Positions 16,461 through 26,581 of a DNA stretch of 64,000 bases are shown in pieces. The translations under genes and the position numbers were made by a program. This stretch comes from Gammaproteobacteria bacterium HGW-Gammaproteobacteria-1 (lineage in GTDB: Bacteria > Pseudomonadota > Gammaproteobacteria > Thiohalomonadales > Thiohalomonadaceae): positions 62,001-126,000 of the forward strand of contig PGZL01000004.1 of the NCBI GenBank assembly GCA_002840095.1, in the 5' to 3' direction. Each line of letters begins with the position of its first letter. Position 1 is the first letter of the stretch. The notes below the pieces were generated by a model. That model was not told where the DNA came from and ran no database searches. It worked only from the letters and a program-made list of their open reading frames with translations.

Positions 16461-17741
16461 ATGCGCATCATCGAACAGATGGAATCCGAAGTCCGCAGCT
16501 ATGTCCGCGCCTTTCCGGCCGTATTCGACAAGGCCGAAGGCGCCCTGCTGTATGACGAACACGGCAACCGCTACATCGACTTCTTCGCCGGCGCCGGCAC
16601 GCTCAATTACGGCCACAACAATCCGCGCATCACCCAGGCGATGATCGACTATCTCAGTCGCGGCGGCATCGTCCACGGCCTGGACAAGGCGACGGTGGCG
16701 AAGAAAAACTTTTTGCAGAAATTCCACGACACCATCCTCAAGCCGCGCAACCTGGACTACAAGGTGCAGTTCACCGGCCCCACCGGCACCAATGCGGTGG
16801 AGACGGCGCTCAAGCTGGCGCGCATGGTGAAGCGCCGCTCCAACATCATCGCCTTCACCAACGGCTATCACGGCCTGACCATGGGTTCGCTGGCGGTGAC
16901 CGGCAACGACTTCTATCGCGACGAGCACTATGGCGCGCGCGCCAACGCCGACAGCATGCCCTATGACGGCTACTTCGGCCCCGACGTCAACACCATCGAA
17001 TATCTGCGCCGCTTCATCTCCGACAAGTCCAGCGGCGTCGACCTGCCGGCGGCGATCATCGTCGAGACGGTGCAGGGCGAGGGCGGCATCAACGTCGCCG
17101 GTATCGAGTGGCTGCAGCAGCTGGAGGCGCTGTGCCGCGAGTTCGACATCCTGCTCATCATCGACGACATCCAGATGGGCAACGGCCGCACCGGTTCCTT
17201 CTTCAGCTTCGAGCGAGCCGGCATCAGGCCGGACATGGTGACCCTGTCCAAGTCCATCGGCGGCGGCCTGCCCATGGCCCTGGTGCTGATGCGGCCGGAG
17301 CTGGATCAGTGGAAGCCGGGCGAGCATACCGGCACCTTCCGCGGCAACAACCTGGCCTTCGTCGCCGCGGCCGAGGCGCTGTCCTACTGGGACAACGGCG
17401 ATTTTTCCGAAGGCGTGGCCTACAAGGGCCGCATCATGGAGGAGCTGCTGCGGGGCATCGTCGACAAATATCCCGACCTCGACATCAAGCTGCGCGGCAT
17501 CGGCATGGTGTGGGGCCTGGACTTCGGCGCCAACACCGGCTTTCCCGCCGCCATCTCGCGCGAGGCCTTCGCCAACAACCTGGTAATCGAGCTGGCCGGT
17601 TCGGAGGATCACGTGCTGAAGTTCCTGCCCTCGCTGACCATCGACGAGGAAACGCTGCGCGAAGGCATGGCCATCATTGATCAGGCCATCGGCACCTTGC
17701 AGGTTAAAGGCGAGGCGCTGCGCCGGGGCGTGGCATCATGA
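16461..17741 (+). CDS. ectB: Diaminobutyrate--2-oxoglutarate transaminase EctB
   Basis: 426 residues, the usual EctB length. A class-III PLP aminotransferase that makes L-2,4-diaminobutyrate from aspartate semialdehyde with glutamate as donor. The PLP lysine is in [13 protein letters not shown] near residue 265; [13 protein letters not shown] carries the ring-stacking aspartate near residue 237; GPTGTNAVE is near residue 110. ATG 16461 follows GGAGGGTATCCC. Its last four bases overlap ectC (ATGA). Confidence 0.96.
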   Translation: MRIIEQMESEVRSYVRAFPAVFDKAEGALLYDEHGNRYIDFFAGAGTLNYGHNNPRITQAMIDYLSRGGIVHGLDKATVAKKNFLQKFHDTILKPRNLDYKVQFTGPTGTNAVETALKLARMVKRRSNIIAFTNGYHGLTMGSLAVTGNDFYRDEHYGARANADSMPYDGYFGPDVNTIEYLRRFISDKSSGVDLPAAIIVETVQGEGGINVAGIEWLQQLEALCREFDILLIIDDIQMGNGRTGSFFSFERAGIRPDMVTLSKSIGGGLPMALVLMRPELDQWKPGEHTGTFRGNNLAFVAAAEALSYWDNGDFSEGVAYKGRIMEELLRGIVDKYPDLDIKLRGIGMVWGLDFGANTGFPAAISREAFANNLVIELAGSEDHVLKFLPSLTIDEETLREGMAIIDQAIGTLQVKGEALRRGVAS

Positions 17742-18127
17742 TCGTACGCACCCTGGATGAGATCATCGGCGGCGAGCGCGACGTGCGCGCCGAAAACGGC
17801 AACTGGGTCAGTCGCCGCTTCCTGCTCAAGGACGACGGTCTGGGTTTCTCTTTTCACGAGACCATCATCTTTGCAGGCACCGAGACACCCATCTGGTACA
17901 AGCACCACCTCGAAGCCGTCTATTGTGTCGGCGGCGAGGGCGAGATCGAGGATCTGGAAACGGGCATCACCCATCCGATCCGCGACGGCACCCTGTACGC
18001 CCTCAACGGCCACGAGCGCCACAAGCTGCGCGCGTTCAAGGACATGCGCCTGGTCTGTGCCTTCAACCCGCCGGTCACCGGGCGCGAGGTACACGACGCC
18101 GACGGCGCCTATCCGCGGGCGGAGTAG
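17738..18127 (+). CDS. ectC: L-ectoine synthase EctC
   Basis: 129 residues, cupin fold, typical length. It cyclises N-gamma-acetyldiaminobutyrate to ectoine. The iron-binding and substrate residues of the family are represented in [12 protein letters not shown] (near 51-62) and the C-terminal [10 protein letters not shown]. Overlaps ectB by ATGA. No ectoine hydroxylase (ectD), no ectoine-type aspartokinase and no EctR regulator follow; the operon ends here, so the product should be ectoine rather than hydroxyectoine unless ectD is elsewhere. Confidence 0.96.
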   Translation: MIVRTLDEIIGGERDVRAENGNWVSRRFLLKDDGLGFSFHETIIFAGTETPIWYKHHLEAVYCVGGEGEIEDLETGITHPIRDGTLYALNGHERHKLRAFKDMRLVCAFNPPVTGREVHDADGAYPRAE

Positions 18128-18400
18128 ATCTTTTTAAACGCAAAGACGCAAAGGCCGCAAAGAGCGCAAAGGTTTATTGCCGTCAGTTCTGGCGCGTCGG
18201 AAAAATTTGGGGGCGCAGAGAGGAAATGTTCTCTCGCCAAGACGCCAAGTACGCAAAGAAAATCAGGGATAACAGCACTTGCGGCCTCGCTCCGTTCGGT
18301 GAACGGTGGAAACCCGTCAACGATATTGTTTTTCCTTGGCGATCTTGGCGTCTTGGCGAGAGAAAAGGTTCTTTGCGGCCTTTGCGTCTTGGCGTTGAAG
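18128..18400. repeat. Inverted AAGACGCCAAG / GCGCAAAGGCCGC repeat block
   Basis: Two nested inverted pairs: AAACGCAAAGACGCAAAGGCCGCAA near 18135 pairs with TTGCGGCCTTTGCGTCTTGGCG near 18372, and TCTCGCCAAGACGCCAAG near 18232 pairs with CTTGGCGTCTTGGCGAGA near 18343. The interior has no gene. Relatives lie at 10722-10838 and 62950-62975. Confidence 0.75.
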
Positions 18401-18480
18401 GCTGTTGACTGGCCGTGACTTTCACCGACCTGCCTGCGTGGGGTATATGCTTGTAGCATTGCCCCCGCCTGGAACCACCC

Positions 18481-19728
18481 ATGCTCAAGGTCATCGTCTC
18501 GCTGTTCTCCCTGCTGCTCGGCATCGCCTCCCTGCTGGTGGGCATGGGGGCGCTGGGCACCCTGCTCGGCGTGCGCGCCGGCATCGAGCAGTTCGGTCCG
18601 CCGGTGACCGGCGTGGTGATGGCGGCGTATTTCCTCGGCTTCATCGTCGGCAACTACCTCTGTCCGCCGCTGATCCACCGCGTCGGCCATATCCGCGCCT
18701 ACGCCGCCATGGCGGCCATCGTCACCGCGGTGGCCCTGTCCCACGCACTGGTGGTGCATCCCCTCGCCTGGTTCGTGCTGCGCGTGGTGAACGGCGCCTG
18801 CATGATGGGCCTGTACATGGTGGTGGAGAGCTGGCTCAACGCCATCACGCCCAACGAGCGGCGCGGCCAGGTGTTTGCGGTCTATATGGCCACCACCCTG
18901 GTGGCCATGGCCGCCGGCCAGTACCTGATCCTGGTGGGCGAAATCACCAGCATGATGCCCTTCGCCTTGGCGGCGATTTTCCTTTCCCTCGGCCTGGTGC
19001 CGGTGGCCCTGACCCGCATCGGCCAGCCGGTGCCGGTGGAGGTGCCGCGCCTGTCGCTGCACACCCTCTTCGCCGTGGCGCCGCTGGGTGCCGTCGGCGC
19101 CCTGTTTGCCGGCCTGGCCACCGGTGCGTTCTGGGGCATGGGGCCGCTGTTTGCGCACCGCATCGGCCTGCCGCCGACGGGGGTGGCCCTGTTCATGAGC
19201 GCCGCCATCCTCGGCGGTGCTCTGTTGCAGTGGCCCATCGGCCGCCTGTCCGACAACAGCGACCGGCGCCGCGTGCTGGCCGTGGTCTGCCTGGGCGCGG
19301 TGGTGGCGGCCCTGGCCACCTACGGCTTCATCCTCGCCATTCCCGACGTGCTCTACGTCAGCGCCTTCATCTACGGCGGTTTCGCCTTTACCGTGTATTC
19401 CCTCAGCGTTGCCCATACCAATGACCACCTGGACAGGGAGCAGGCCCTGGAGGCGACCCGCAGCCTGCTGCTGCTGCACGGTATCGGTGCGGTGATCGGC
19501 CCGGCGCTGGCCGGCGTGCTGATGGAGTGGCTGGGCGCCGGCAGCCTGCTGCTGTACTTTGCAACCGTACTCGCCCTGCTGGGGCTGTATGCGGTGTTCC
19601 GCATGCGCAGCCGCCTGCCGATCATTCCGGCCGAACCGTTCAAACCCATGACCGGCGACACCTCGCGCGTGGTGCTGGAAATGGACCCGCGCGTGGACGA
19701 GTCCCAGGCAGAGGCTCCCGCCGCCTGA
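18481..19728 (+). CDS. MFS transporter
   Basis: 415 residues with about 12 hydrophobic segments. Residues 1-180 hold the first six, with GIEQFGPPVTGVVMAAYFLGF and a loop NERRGQVFAVYM resembling the YcaD-type major facilitator group. A central hydrophilic loop is near residue 190, and the cytoplasmic motif GRLSDNSDRR is near residue 255. The substrate cannot be inferred. Monocistronic; flanked by repeat DNA upstream and a 270-bp non-coding stretch downstream containing a GTCGGGCT/AGCCCGAC hairpin (19800-19817). Confidence 0.85.
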   Translation: MLKVIVSLFSLLLGIASLLVGMGALGTLLGVRAGIEQFGPPVTGVVMAAYFLGFIVGNYLCPPLIHRVGHIRAYAAMAAIVTAVALSHALVVHPLAWFVLRVVNGACMMGLYMVVESWLNAITPNERRGQVFAVYMATTLVAMAAGQYLILVGEITSMMPFALAAIFLSLGLVPVALTRIGQPVPVEVPRLSLHTLFAVAPLGAVGALFAGLATGAFWGMGPLFAHRIGLPPTGVALFMSAAILGGALLQWPIGRLSDNSDRRRVLAVVCLGAVVAALATYGFILAIPDVLYVSAFIYGGFAFTVYSLSVAHTNDHLDREQALEATRSLLLLHGIGAVIGPALAGVLMEWLGAGSLLLYFATVLALLGLYAVFRMRSRLPIIPAEPFKPMTGDTSRVVLEMDPRVDESQAEAPAA

Positions 19729-19999
19729 ACCGCCGTTCTGAAATATTGACCATGACACTGTGCACGAAAACCATGTGTCGGGCTGGTCAGGCACCAGCGT
19801 CGGGCTAAAGCCCGACCCACGGAAAAGCGGCCGGCAGTTCAGCACAGCCATCTGGACGGCTGGGGTAAAAAACCGCTTTCCCACATATTTAGTGGCGTTA
19901 TACGCGACTGGGTCCAGTTCGTAAGATGGCGGCGTGTCATGGAGCGGGGTTATAGTGGTAGTCGTATTTATATAATCGGCGACGACCGAGAATACAGGG

Positions 20000-20983
20000 A
20001 TGATCATGATGTACGGCTGGAAATGGTGGGGGAGTTTCACGTTGCTGCTGGCGCTGGCCGGTTGCGCCGTGCGGCCGCCCGCGCCTCCTGCGCCCGAGCC
20101 GGAACCGGCGCCGCCGCCCCGGCGCCAGCCCCAAGCCCCCATATCGGTTCCCGCCCCCGTCACCCTGCCGCGGGTAGCCGTCGTCGTGAGCATGGATATT
20201 CCCGCCTATAACGACGTCGCCGAACGTCTGCAGCAGATCCTCGGTCCCCGCGCCACGCGCTACGCGCTCGGCGCCGGGACACGCGCCGAACTGGAGCGCA
20301 GCGCGCCGGAGCAGATCGTCGCCATCGGGCTGGAGGCCGCACTGCTGGCCAGACCGCTGGCGGGGGAGCACCGCACGGTGGTGTTCTGCCAGGTGTTCAA
20401 CCACATGGAGCACGACCTGATATCGCCCCGATCCCACGGTGTGGGACTGCTGCCGTCCTATCGCGAAACCTTCGCCGTGTGGAAAGGGCTGGCACCCACG
20501 CTGCACCGGGTGGCGGTGTTCACCGGCGCCGGCCTCGACGACATGTTGCGGCCGGCGATCGCCGAGGCCGAACGCCAGGGCATCAGCCTGGAGCACCACA
20601 GCGTCAGCTCCGACAAGGAGTTTCTCTATCAGTACAAGCGGCTGGGTGCGCAGGTCGACGGACTCTGGCTGCTGCCCGACAACAGAATACTGAGCCGCAA
20701 CGCCATCCAGGACGCGATGTCCTTCAGCTTGCGCAACGGCAAGCAGGTGGCGGTGTTCAGCGAGCAGCTGCTCAGTATCGGCGGGCTGTTCAGTGTGACC
20801 AGCAATCCCGATGAAATCGCCGCCAAGGTGGCGAGCCGCCTGGCGGAGGCCACAGCGCCGGGCGCCGCCGACGCGCCTGGACTAGTCTTTCTGGAACAAG
20901 CCGTGGTGCGCATCAACCCGGTGATCGCCCAGCGCTTCCATCTTCCCGTGCCGGAGTCCCTGCGCGCCCATGTCTCAGAGTAG
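20000..20983 (+). CDS. Putative substrate-binding lipoprotein (ABC_sub_bind-like)
   Basis: 327 residues. Lipoprotein signal peptide with lipobox LALAGC (acylated C22), then a Pro/Glu-rich linker (residues 25-50). The rest resembles TrpX-type periplasmic binding proteins: VFTGAGLDDMLRPAI and QVDGLWLLPDNRILS. No permease or ATPase is adjacent. Instead its end overlaps the GGDEF/EAL gene by 14 nt, suggesting it senses a ligand and passes the signal to the membrane cyclase. ATG codons at 20006 and 20009 are alternative starts. Ligand unknown. Confidence 0.8.
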   Translation: MIMMYGWKWWGSFTLLLALAGCAVRPPAPPAPEPEPAPPPRRQPQAPISVPAPVTLPRVAVVVSMDIPAYNDVAERLQQILGPRATRYALGAGTRAELERSAPEQIVAIGLEAALLARPLAGEHRTVVFCQVFNHMEHDLISPRSHGVGLLPSYRETFAVWKGLAPTLHRVAVFTGAGLDDMLRPAIAEAERQGISLEHHSVSSDKEFLYQYKRLGAQVDGLWLLPDNRILSRNAIQDAMSFSLRNGKQVAVFSEQLLSIGGLFSVTSNPDEIAAKVASRLAEATAPGAADAPGLVFLEQAVVRINPVIAQRFHLPVPESLRAHVSE

Positions 20984-23192
20984 CGCTCATCGCCGCCTGC
21001 TTGCCGCTGCGGATCGGCTGCGCGCCGTGGCCGCCGCCACCCGCGTCCGCGTTTTCGCGTGGGTCAACCGTATGGTGCAGGGCCGTGCCTTCAGCCGTCC
21101 GCCGCGCAGCCTGGCCAGCCGCATCCTGCTGCTGCAGGTGGGCTGGGCGGTTACCGTCTACCTGATGGTGACCGTGGGCCTGTGGTGGGGCACGGCGCAC
21201 ATCATCGAACAGAGCCTGCAGCGGCAGGCCGCCGGCTGGCTGGCCAAGGCGGATGAGTTGGGCACGCCGCTGTACGCCTCGGAGGATCGCTCGGCGATAC
21301 AGATGCATCTCGACTATCTGGGCAACGTTCCCGAGATCCTCAGCGTGCACTACTTCGATGCCAGCGGACGTGAACTGGTACATCAATACTTGCGCGACGG
21401 CGCCGAGGATACCGGTGTGCCCTGGCTGGGTGAAGAGGAGATGGCGCGGCTGCGCGCCAACAGTGCCGAGAAGCCCATTGCCTTCGGCGAGGACGGTGAT
21501 GCCGCCACCTTCCGCGTCAGTGCGCCCATCTGGATCAAGTCGATGCGCAGCGACGGCCTGCTCGATTTCAATCTCACCGCTACGGCGCCGGAACTGGTGC
21601 AGACCATCGGCTTCATCACCATGCGGCTGGACTACGGCCGCTTCAATGCGGATTTCGCCCACAACGCCCTGCTGGCCAGCGGCGCCATCGCCCTGCTGCT
21701 GGTGTTGTTCATGCTGATGGGGCGCGTGGTGATCCGCTGGGCATTGCGCCCGCTCACCAGCCTGGAGGGGCCGCTGGCGCGCCTGGCCAACGGCGAGACC
21801 GACGTGGAAGTGGAAAGCGGCGGCGATCGCGAGATCGAGCAAATCGGCCGCGCCCTGAATACCACCATCAGCGCGCTGCGCGAGCGCGACGAAACACTGC
21901 GGCGCATGGCGAGCCAGGACCCGCTCACCGGCCTGGCCAATCGCGGTTTTTTCGATGCGGTGTTGCAGGATGAGCTGGCCGTGATCGCCCGCCAGGGCGG
22001 CAGCAGCGCGCTGCTGTTCATCGACCTGGACCGCTTCAAGCTGATCAACGACAGCTACGGCCATGCCGCCGGCGACCGGCTGCTGGTGCAGGTGGCGGAA
22101 CTGCTGCGCGGCCGCATGCGCGAGTGCGATCTGATAGCACGTTTCGGCGGCGATGAATTCACCGTGCTGGTGCGCGGCGTCAACCGTCATGGCGCGACGG
22201 AAATCGCCGCCTCGTTGATCAACCTGATGCAGGGATTCCAGTTTCACGAGGCGGGGGAAAGCCTGCGCATCTACTTCAGCATCGGCGTGGCGCTGATCGA
22301 CGATCCGGTGCGCACCGCCCACGAAATCCTGCTGCGCGCCGATGCCGCGGCGAGCGAGGCCAAGCGGCGGGGCCGCAACCGGTTCCAGGTGTACGACCGC
22401 GATGTGGTGGTGCTGGGCGAGGAGCCGGGCTGGCGCCAGCGTCTGCAGGATTGTCTCGACTCCGACTGCCTGATCCTCAACTTCCAGCCCGTGTTCGAGC
22501 TGGCCAGCGGCGCCGTGGTCAGCCAGGAGGTGCTGGTGCGCCTGCCCGATCGCGAAGGCGGCACCATCGCCCCCGGCGCTTTCCTGGCCGATGCCGAACG
22601 TTACGGCATGATGGGCGAGATCGATCGCCAGGTGATCCGCAAGACGGTGGCGGTGATGGCCGGTGCACAAAGCGGGCAGATGGTGTTTTCCGTCAACCTG
22701 TCGCAGCAGACGCTGGAGGACGACAGCTTTGCGCCCTTTGTCAGGCACTTGCTGGAACAGTTTGGCGTGGCGCCGCAGCGGCTGATGTTCGAAGTGGCGG
22801 AGCAGGTGCTGAACCGGCATTTCGAACGGGTGCGCGATCAGCTGGAGGCGCTGGCCGCCTTCGGCGTGGCGGTGGTCATCGACGACTTCGGCGCCGGCTT
22901 CGCTTCCCTCGGCTATCTCAAGCGCTGCGCTGCCTCATGCATCAAAATCGACGGCCAGATGATGGCGGCGCTGAAGGACGACAGGCTGGATCAGATCGCC
23001 ATACGCGCCATCGCCGAAACGGCCGCGGCACGCGGTATCCGCACGGTCGCCAAGTTTGCGCCGGACCAGCAGACCCTGGCCCTGTTGGGCAAGCTCGGAA
23101 TCGAATCGGTGCAGGGGAATTTCGTCGCACCGCCCGGCTCCTTGGGCCAGTCCGCCACCATCGTCGCGCTGGAACGCAAGGTCGCCCACTGA
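20970..23192 (+). CDS. Membrane GGDEF protein with degenerate EAL domain
   Basis: 740 residues. Membrane segments near 48-72 and 228-250 enclose a ~155-residue periplasmic sensor region, followed by a HAMP linker, GGDEF (RFGGDEF near 390, with RxxD inhibition site RECD just before it) and EAL. In the EAL domain the signature is EVL rather than EAL. The usual AEGVE loop is replaced by AKFAPDQQ, losing two catalytic glutamates, although the double aspartate (IDDFGAGFAS, near 637) remains. Expected: active cyclase, inactive phosphodiesterase. Overlaps the binding lipoprotein gene. Confidence 0.87.
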   Translation: MSQSSAHRRLLAAADRLRAVAAATRVRVFAWVNRMVQGRAFSRPPRSLASRILLLQVGWAVTVYLMVTVGLWWGTAHIIEQSLQRQAAGWLAKADELGTPLYASEDRSAIQMHLDYLGNVPEILSVHYFDASGRELVHQYLRDGAEDTGVPWLGEEEMARLRANSAEKPIAFGEDGDAATFRVSAPIWIKSMRSDGLLDFNLTATAPELVQTIGFITMRLDYGRFNADFAHNALLASGAIALLLVLFMLMGRVVIRWALRPLTSLEGPLARLANGETDVEVESGGDREIEQIGRALNTTISALRERDETLRRMASQDPLTGLANRGFFDAVLQDELAVIARQGGSSALLFIDLDRFKLINDSYGHAAGDRLLVQVAELLRGRMRECDLIARFGGDEFTVLVRGVNRHGATEIAASLINLMQGFQFHEAGESLRIYFSIGVALIDDPVRTAHEILLRADAAASEAKRRGRNRFQVYDRDVVVLGEEPGWRQRLQDCLDSDCLILNFQPVFELASGAVVSQEVLVRLPDREGGTIAPGAFLADAERYGMMGEIDRQVIRKTVAVMAGAQSGQMVFSVNLSQQTLEDDSFAPFVRHLLEQFGVAPQRLMFEVAEQVLNRHFERVRDQLEALAAFGVAVVIDDFGAGFASLGYLKRCAASCIKIDGQMMAALKDDRLDQIAIRAIAETAAARGIRTVAKFAPDQQTLALLGKLGIESVQGNFVAPPGSLGQSATIVALERKVAH

Positions 23193-23313
23193 GTCCTGCC
23201 GCCGTTGCGGCTTCCGTCTATTCCCGCCGTTCGCTGTGCCTATTGCGCGGTGGCGCCGTCCGCGCCGCACGTCTAGCCTTAGATGACCTTCCTCCAACGA
23301 TGAGTCGTGTCCG

Positions 23314-25308
23314 ATGCCTCGTGACCTTCCCATCGGTAACGGCACCGTGCTCGCCGCCTTCGATCTGGACTACCAGATTAGGGATTTCTACTATCCGCGC
23401 GTAGGCAAGGAGAACCACGCCCTGGGATATCCGTGGCGCTGCGGCATATGGCTGGACGGCGAGTTTTCCTGGCTGACGCGCGCGCAATGGGAATTGCAGC
23501 GCAATTACGTGGCCGACACCCTGGTCACGGAGGTCACCGCCCGCCACGCCCGCCTGCCCTTGCGCCTGGTGTTCAATGACGTCGTCGATTACGAGCGCAA
23601 TGTCCTGCTGCGACGGGTCGAGGTCACCAACCTGTCCGAGCGGCCGCTGGCGCCGCGCCTGTTTTTCCACACCGATCTCAATGTGCTGGAAAACGAGATC
23701 GGGGATACCGTGTTCTTCGATCCCAAAAACACCTGTCTGGTGCACTACAAGGGACCGCGCTATTTCCTGATGAGCTGCGCCACCGCCGAGGCCCTCGGCG
23801 TCATGCAGTTCGCCACCGGCAACAAGCGTCATCACGGCCTGGAAGGAACCTGGCGTGACGCGGAAAACGGCGTGCTGGGCGGCAATGCCATCTCGCAGGG
23901 GGCGGTGGATTCGGTAATCGGTTTGACGCTGGAGCTGGCGCCGGGCGGCCGCGCCGTCGGCCACTATTGGCTGACCGTGGGCGAGAACTACCGCCAGGTG
24001 GAGGAGCTGCACAACTTCGTCACCCAGTTGGGACCGGACCGCATCATCGAGCGCAACATCGACTATTGGCGCCACTGGATCGGTGCCGCCGAGCGTGACT
24101 TCCACGATCTGCCGCCGCCGCTGATCGAGCAGTATCGCCGCAGCCTGCTGATCCTGCGCACACAGGTCGACCGGGGCGGCGCGATTATCGCCGCCAACGA
24201 CACCGACATTCGCCAGTTCAACCAGGATACCTACAGCTATATGTGGCCCCGCGACGGCGCGGTGGTGGCCCAGGCGCTGGATCGCGCCGGCTATGGCCGC
24301 ATGGCGCGACGCTTTCTCGAGTTCTGCACACAGAAGGCGGTCAAGTTCAATTACTCCGCCAGCATCCTCGCCGACAGCGGCTTTCTCATGCACAAATACA
24401 ACCCCGACGGTTCCGTCGGCAGTTCCTGGCAGCCATGGCTGGAGGACGGGGAAATGGTGTTCCCGATCCAGGAGGATGAAACGGCGCTGGTGATCTGGGC
24501 GTTGTGGGAACATTACATGGTGCACCGGGACATCGAGGGCTTGCAGCCGTTCTACAGCCCCTTCGTCGAACAGGCGGCGGATTTTATGCTCAGCTTCCGC
24601 GACGACAAAACCGGCCTGCCGTTGCCGTCCTGGGATCTGTGGGAGGAGCGGCGCGGCATGTTCACCTATACCGCTGCCACGGTGATCGGCGGCCTCAACG
24701 CCGCCGCCAGGCTGGCGGACCTGTTTCAGGACCAGGCGCGTGCCGCCGCCTATCAGGCCGGCGCCGCCGAAATGCGCGATGCCATCGAGCATCATCTGTA
24801 TGCGCCGCTCGAGCGGCGTTACGCGCGCGGCATCGTGTTCGGGAATGGCGTGTCGCGTCTCGATACCACGGTGGACGCCAGCCTGCTTGCCCTGGTGCAG
24901 TTCGGCGGGTACGACCCTCACGACGAACGCATCGTCAACACGGTGCGCGCGGTGGAGGAGCGCCTGTGGTTGCGTGAAGGCAACGGCGGCCTGGCGCGCT
25001 ACGAGGGCGATGCCTACCAGCGTGCGGTGCACAGTGCCGGCATTCCCGGCAATCCCTGGCCGGTATGCACCTTGTGGCTGGCGCAATACCGTATCGCCGC
25101 GGCGCGCACCCACGCCGAACTGGCGCAGGCGCTGCCGCTGTTGCAGTGGGCGGCGGAACGGGCGTTACCGTCCGGCGTGCTGCCGGAGCAGGTCCATCCG
25201 GAAAGCGGCGAGTTCGTGTCGGTGTCGCCGCTGACATGGAGTCATGGCGTGCTGGTGGCCACGGTGCTCGACTATGTGGACCGGGCGGCCGGCCTGGCCG
25301 GGAGGTAA
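23314..25308 (+). CDS. Glycoside hydrolase family 15 protein (glucoamylase-like)
   Basis: 664 residues, no signal peptide, so cytoplasmic. An N-terminal beta-sandwich (about 1-270, starting LPIGNGTVLAAFDLDY) precedes the (alpha/alpha)6 barrel with YSYMWPRDGA near 305-315. The proposed acid glutamate is in DLWEERRGMF near 445, and the second glutamate and WSHG are near the C-terminus. The group acts on alpha-glucosides (glucoamylase, dextranase or trehalase); substrate is not determinable here. The next gene starts 4 nt after the stop, so it is co-transcribed with the sensor kinase cluster. Confidence 0.88.
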   Translation: MPRDLPIGNGTVLAAFDLDYQIRDFYYPRVGKENHALGYPWRCGIWLDGEFSWLTRAQWELQRNYVADTLVTEVTARHARLPLRLVFNDVVDYERNVLLRRVEVTNLSERPLAPRLFFHTDLNVLENEIGDTVFFDPKNTCLVHYKGPRYFLMSCATAEALGVMQFATGNKRHHGLEGTWRDAENGVLGGNAISQGAVDSVIGLTLELAPGGRAVGHYWLTVGENYRQVEELHNFVTQLGPDRIIERNIDYWRHWIGAAERDFHDLPPPLIEQYRRSLLILRTQVDRGGAIIAANDTDIRQFNQDTYSYMWPRDGAVVAQALDRAGYGRMARRFLEFCTQKAVKFNYSASILADSGFLMHKYNPDGSVGSSWQPWLEDGEMVFPIQEDETALVIWALWEHYMVHRDIEGLQPFYSPFVEQAADFMLSFRDDKTGLPLPSWDLWEERRGMFTYTAATVIGGLNAAARLADLFQDQARAAAYQAGAAEMRDAIEHHLYAPLERRYARGIVFGNGVSRLDTTVDASLLALVQFGGYDPHDERIVNTVRAVEERLWLREGNGGLARYEGDAYQRAVHSAGIPGNPWPVCTLWLAQYRIAAARTHAELAQALPLLQWAAERALPSGVLPEQVHPESGEFVSVSPLTWSHGVLVATVLDYVDRAAGLAGR

Positions 25309-25312
25309 AACC

Positions 25313-26581
25313 ATGGCACAGGACTACGGCAAGGTGATCCCGCCGGTATTCGATCCGGAGGCGCGCAAGCTGCGGCTGGCCTACCTGGCCTTCGATGAGC
25401 GCGACGCAACGCTGCTGCATGAATTGCAGGAGTTGTTCCATGACAATCTGCACGACATCACCGAGCGCTTCTATCAGCACCTGCTCGGTTTCGAGGGGAC
25501 CCGGCGGGTGTTTCGCGATGAGGCCATGGTGGAGCGCCTGAAGCAGGCACAGGCCCACTACCTGATGGAGTCGGTGCGCGGCCCCTACGATGCGGAGTAT
25601 TTCGAGAAGCGCTGGCGCATCGGCTGGATACACAATGCCATCCGCGTCGAACCGCATTGGTTCATCGGCGCCTTCCAGCTCTATCACCGCATACTCTATC
25701 CGATGATCCTGGAACGCTGGCGCGATGATGCCAGGGCGGTGATGGAACACATTCTGGCGCTGGACAAGGTCATGAACCTGGACATGCAGCTGGGCATCCA
25801 GAGCTATTACGTGCACTACGAGGAAACGATGGAGACGCTGCGCGATCTGAACCTGCAGATCGAGGCGGCCAGTGTCGCCAAGAGCCAGTTCCTGGCCAAT
25901 ATGTCGCACGAGTTTCGCACGCCGCTCAATGCCATCATCGGTTTTACCGAGGTGCTGCAGGATCAGATCGCCGGTCCGCTCAATGCCGATCAGAGTGAAT
26001 ACCTGGGCGACATCCACAATGCCGGTCAGCTGTTGCTGCGCCTGATTAACGATGTGCTGGATCTGGCCAAGGTGGAATCCGGGCGGCTGGAACTGTTTTA
26101 CGAAACCTTTCCCATTGCCCAGGTGGTGCGGGAGGCCCTCACCACCATGCGCCCGGCTGCGGACAAGAAGGGGCTGGCCATCGAGGCGCAGTTGCCACCA
26201 GAGTTGGGCGCCATCAGCGCCGACCAGATCCGTTTCAAGCAAATCGTCTTCAACCTGCTGTCCAATGCGGTGAAGTTCACCGACCAGGGCTCCATCACCC
26301 TGACTGCCGCGGTGGAGGACGGCGGCCTGCACCTGGCCGTGGCCGACAGCGGCATCGGCATCCGTGCCGAGGACATGGAGCGCATTTTCGTCGAGTTCAG
26401 CCAGGTGGATGAGTCCCATACCCGGCGGCACGAAGGCACCGGCCTGGGGCTGGCGCTGTCGCAGCGCCTGGCCGCCGCCCATGGCGGGCGCATCTGGGCG
26501 GAGAGTGAATATGGCCGGGGCAGCACCTTCCATGTCTGGTTGCCGCTGCAGAAACCTGTGGGAGGCGAAGGACATGAGTGA
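25313..26581 (+). CDS. Protoglobin-coupled histidine kinase
   Basis: 422 residues from ATG 25313 with GGAGGTAAAACC before it. Residues ~12-165 form a protoglobin sensor domain, with a likely proximal haem histidine at H107 in WRIGWIHNAIRVEPHW. Then comes a HisKA domain with phosphoacceptor H199 (NMSHEFRTPLN), and HATPase_c with N, G1 and G2 boxes (NLLSNAVKF, DSGIGI, GTGLGLAL). Soluble: no membrane segment. Probably senses O2 or another haem ligand. Overlaps the next receiver gene by 8 nt; three receiver proteins follow, forming a multi-step relay. Confidence 0.9.
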   Translation: MAQDYGKVIPPVFDPEARKLRLAYLAFDERDATLLHELQELFHDNLHDITERFYQHLLGFEGTRRVFRDEAMVERLKQAQAHYLMESVRGPYDAEYFEKRWRIGWIHNAIRVEPHWFIGAFQLYHRILYPMILERWRDDARAVMEHILALDKVMNLDMQLGIQSYYVHYEETMETLRDLNLQIEAASVAKSQFLANMSHEFRTPLNAIIGFTEVLQDQIAGPLNADQSEYLGDIHNAGQLLLRLINDVLDLAKVESGRLELFYETFPIAQVVREALTTMRPAADKKGLAIEAQLPPELGAISADQIRFKQIVFNLLSNAVKFTDQGSITLTAAVEDGGLHLAVADSGIGIRAEDMERIFVEFSQVDESHTRRHEGTGLGLALSQRLAAAHGGRIWAESEYGRGSTFHVWLPLQKPVGGEGHE

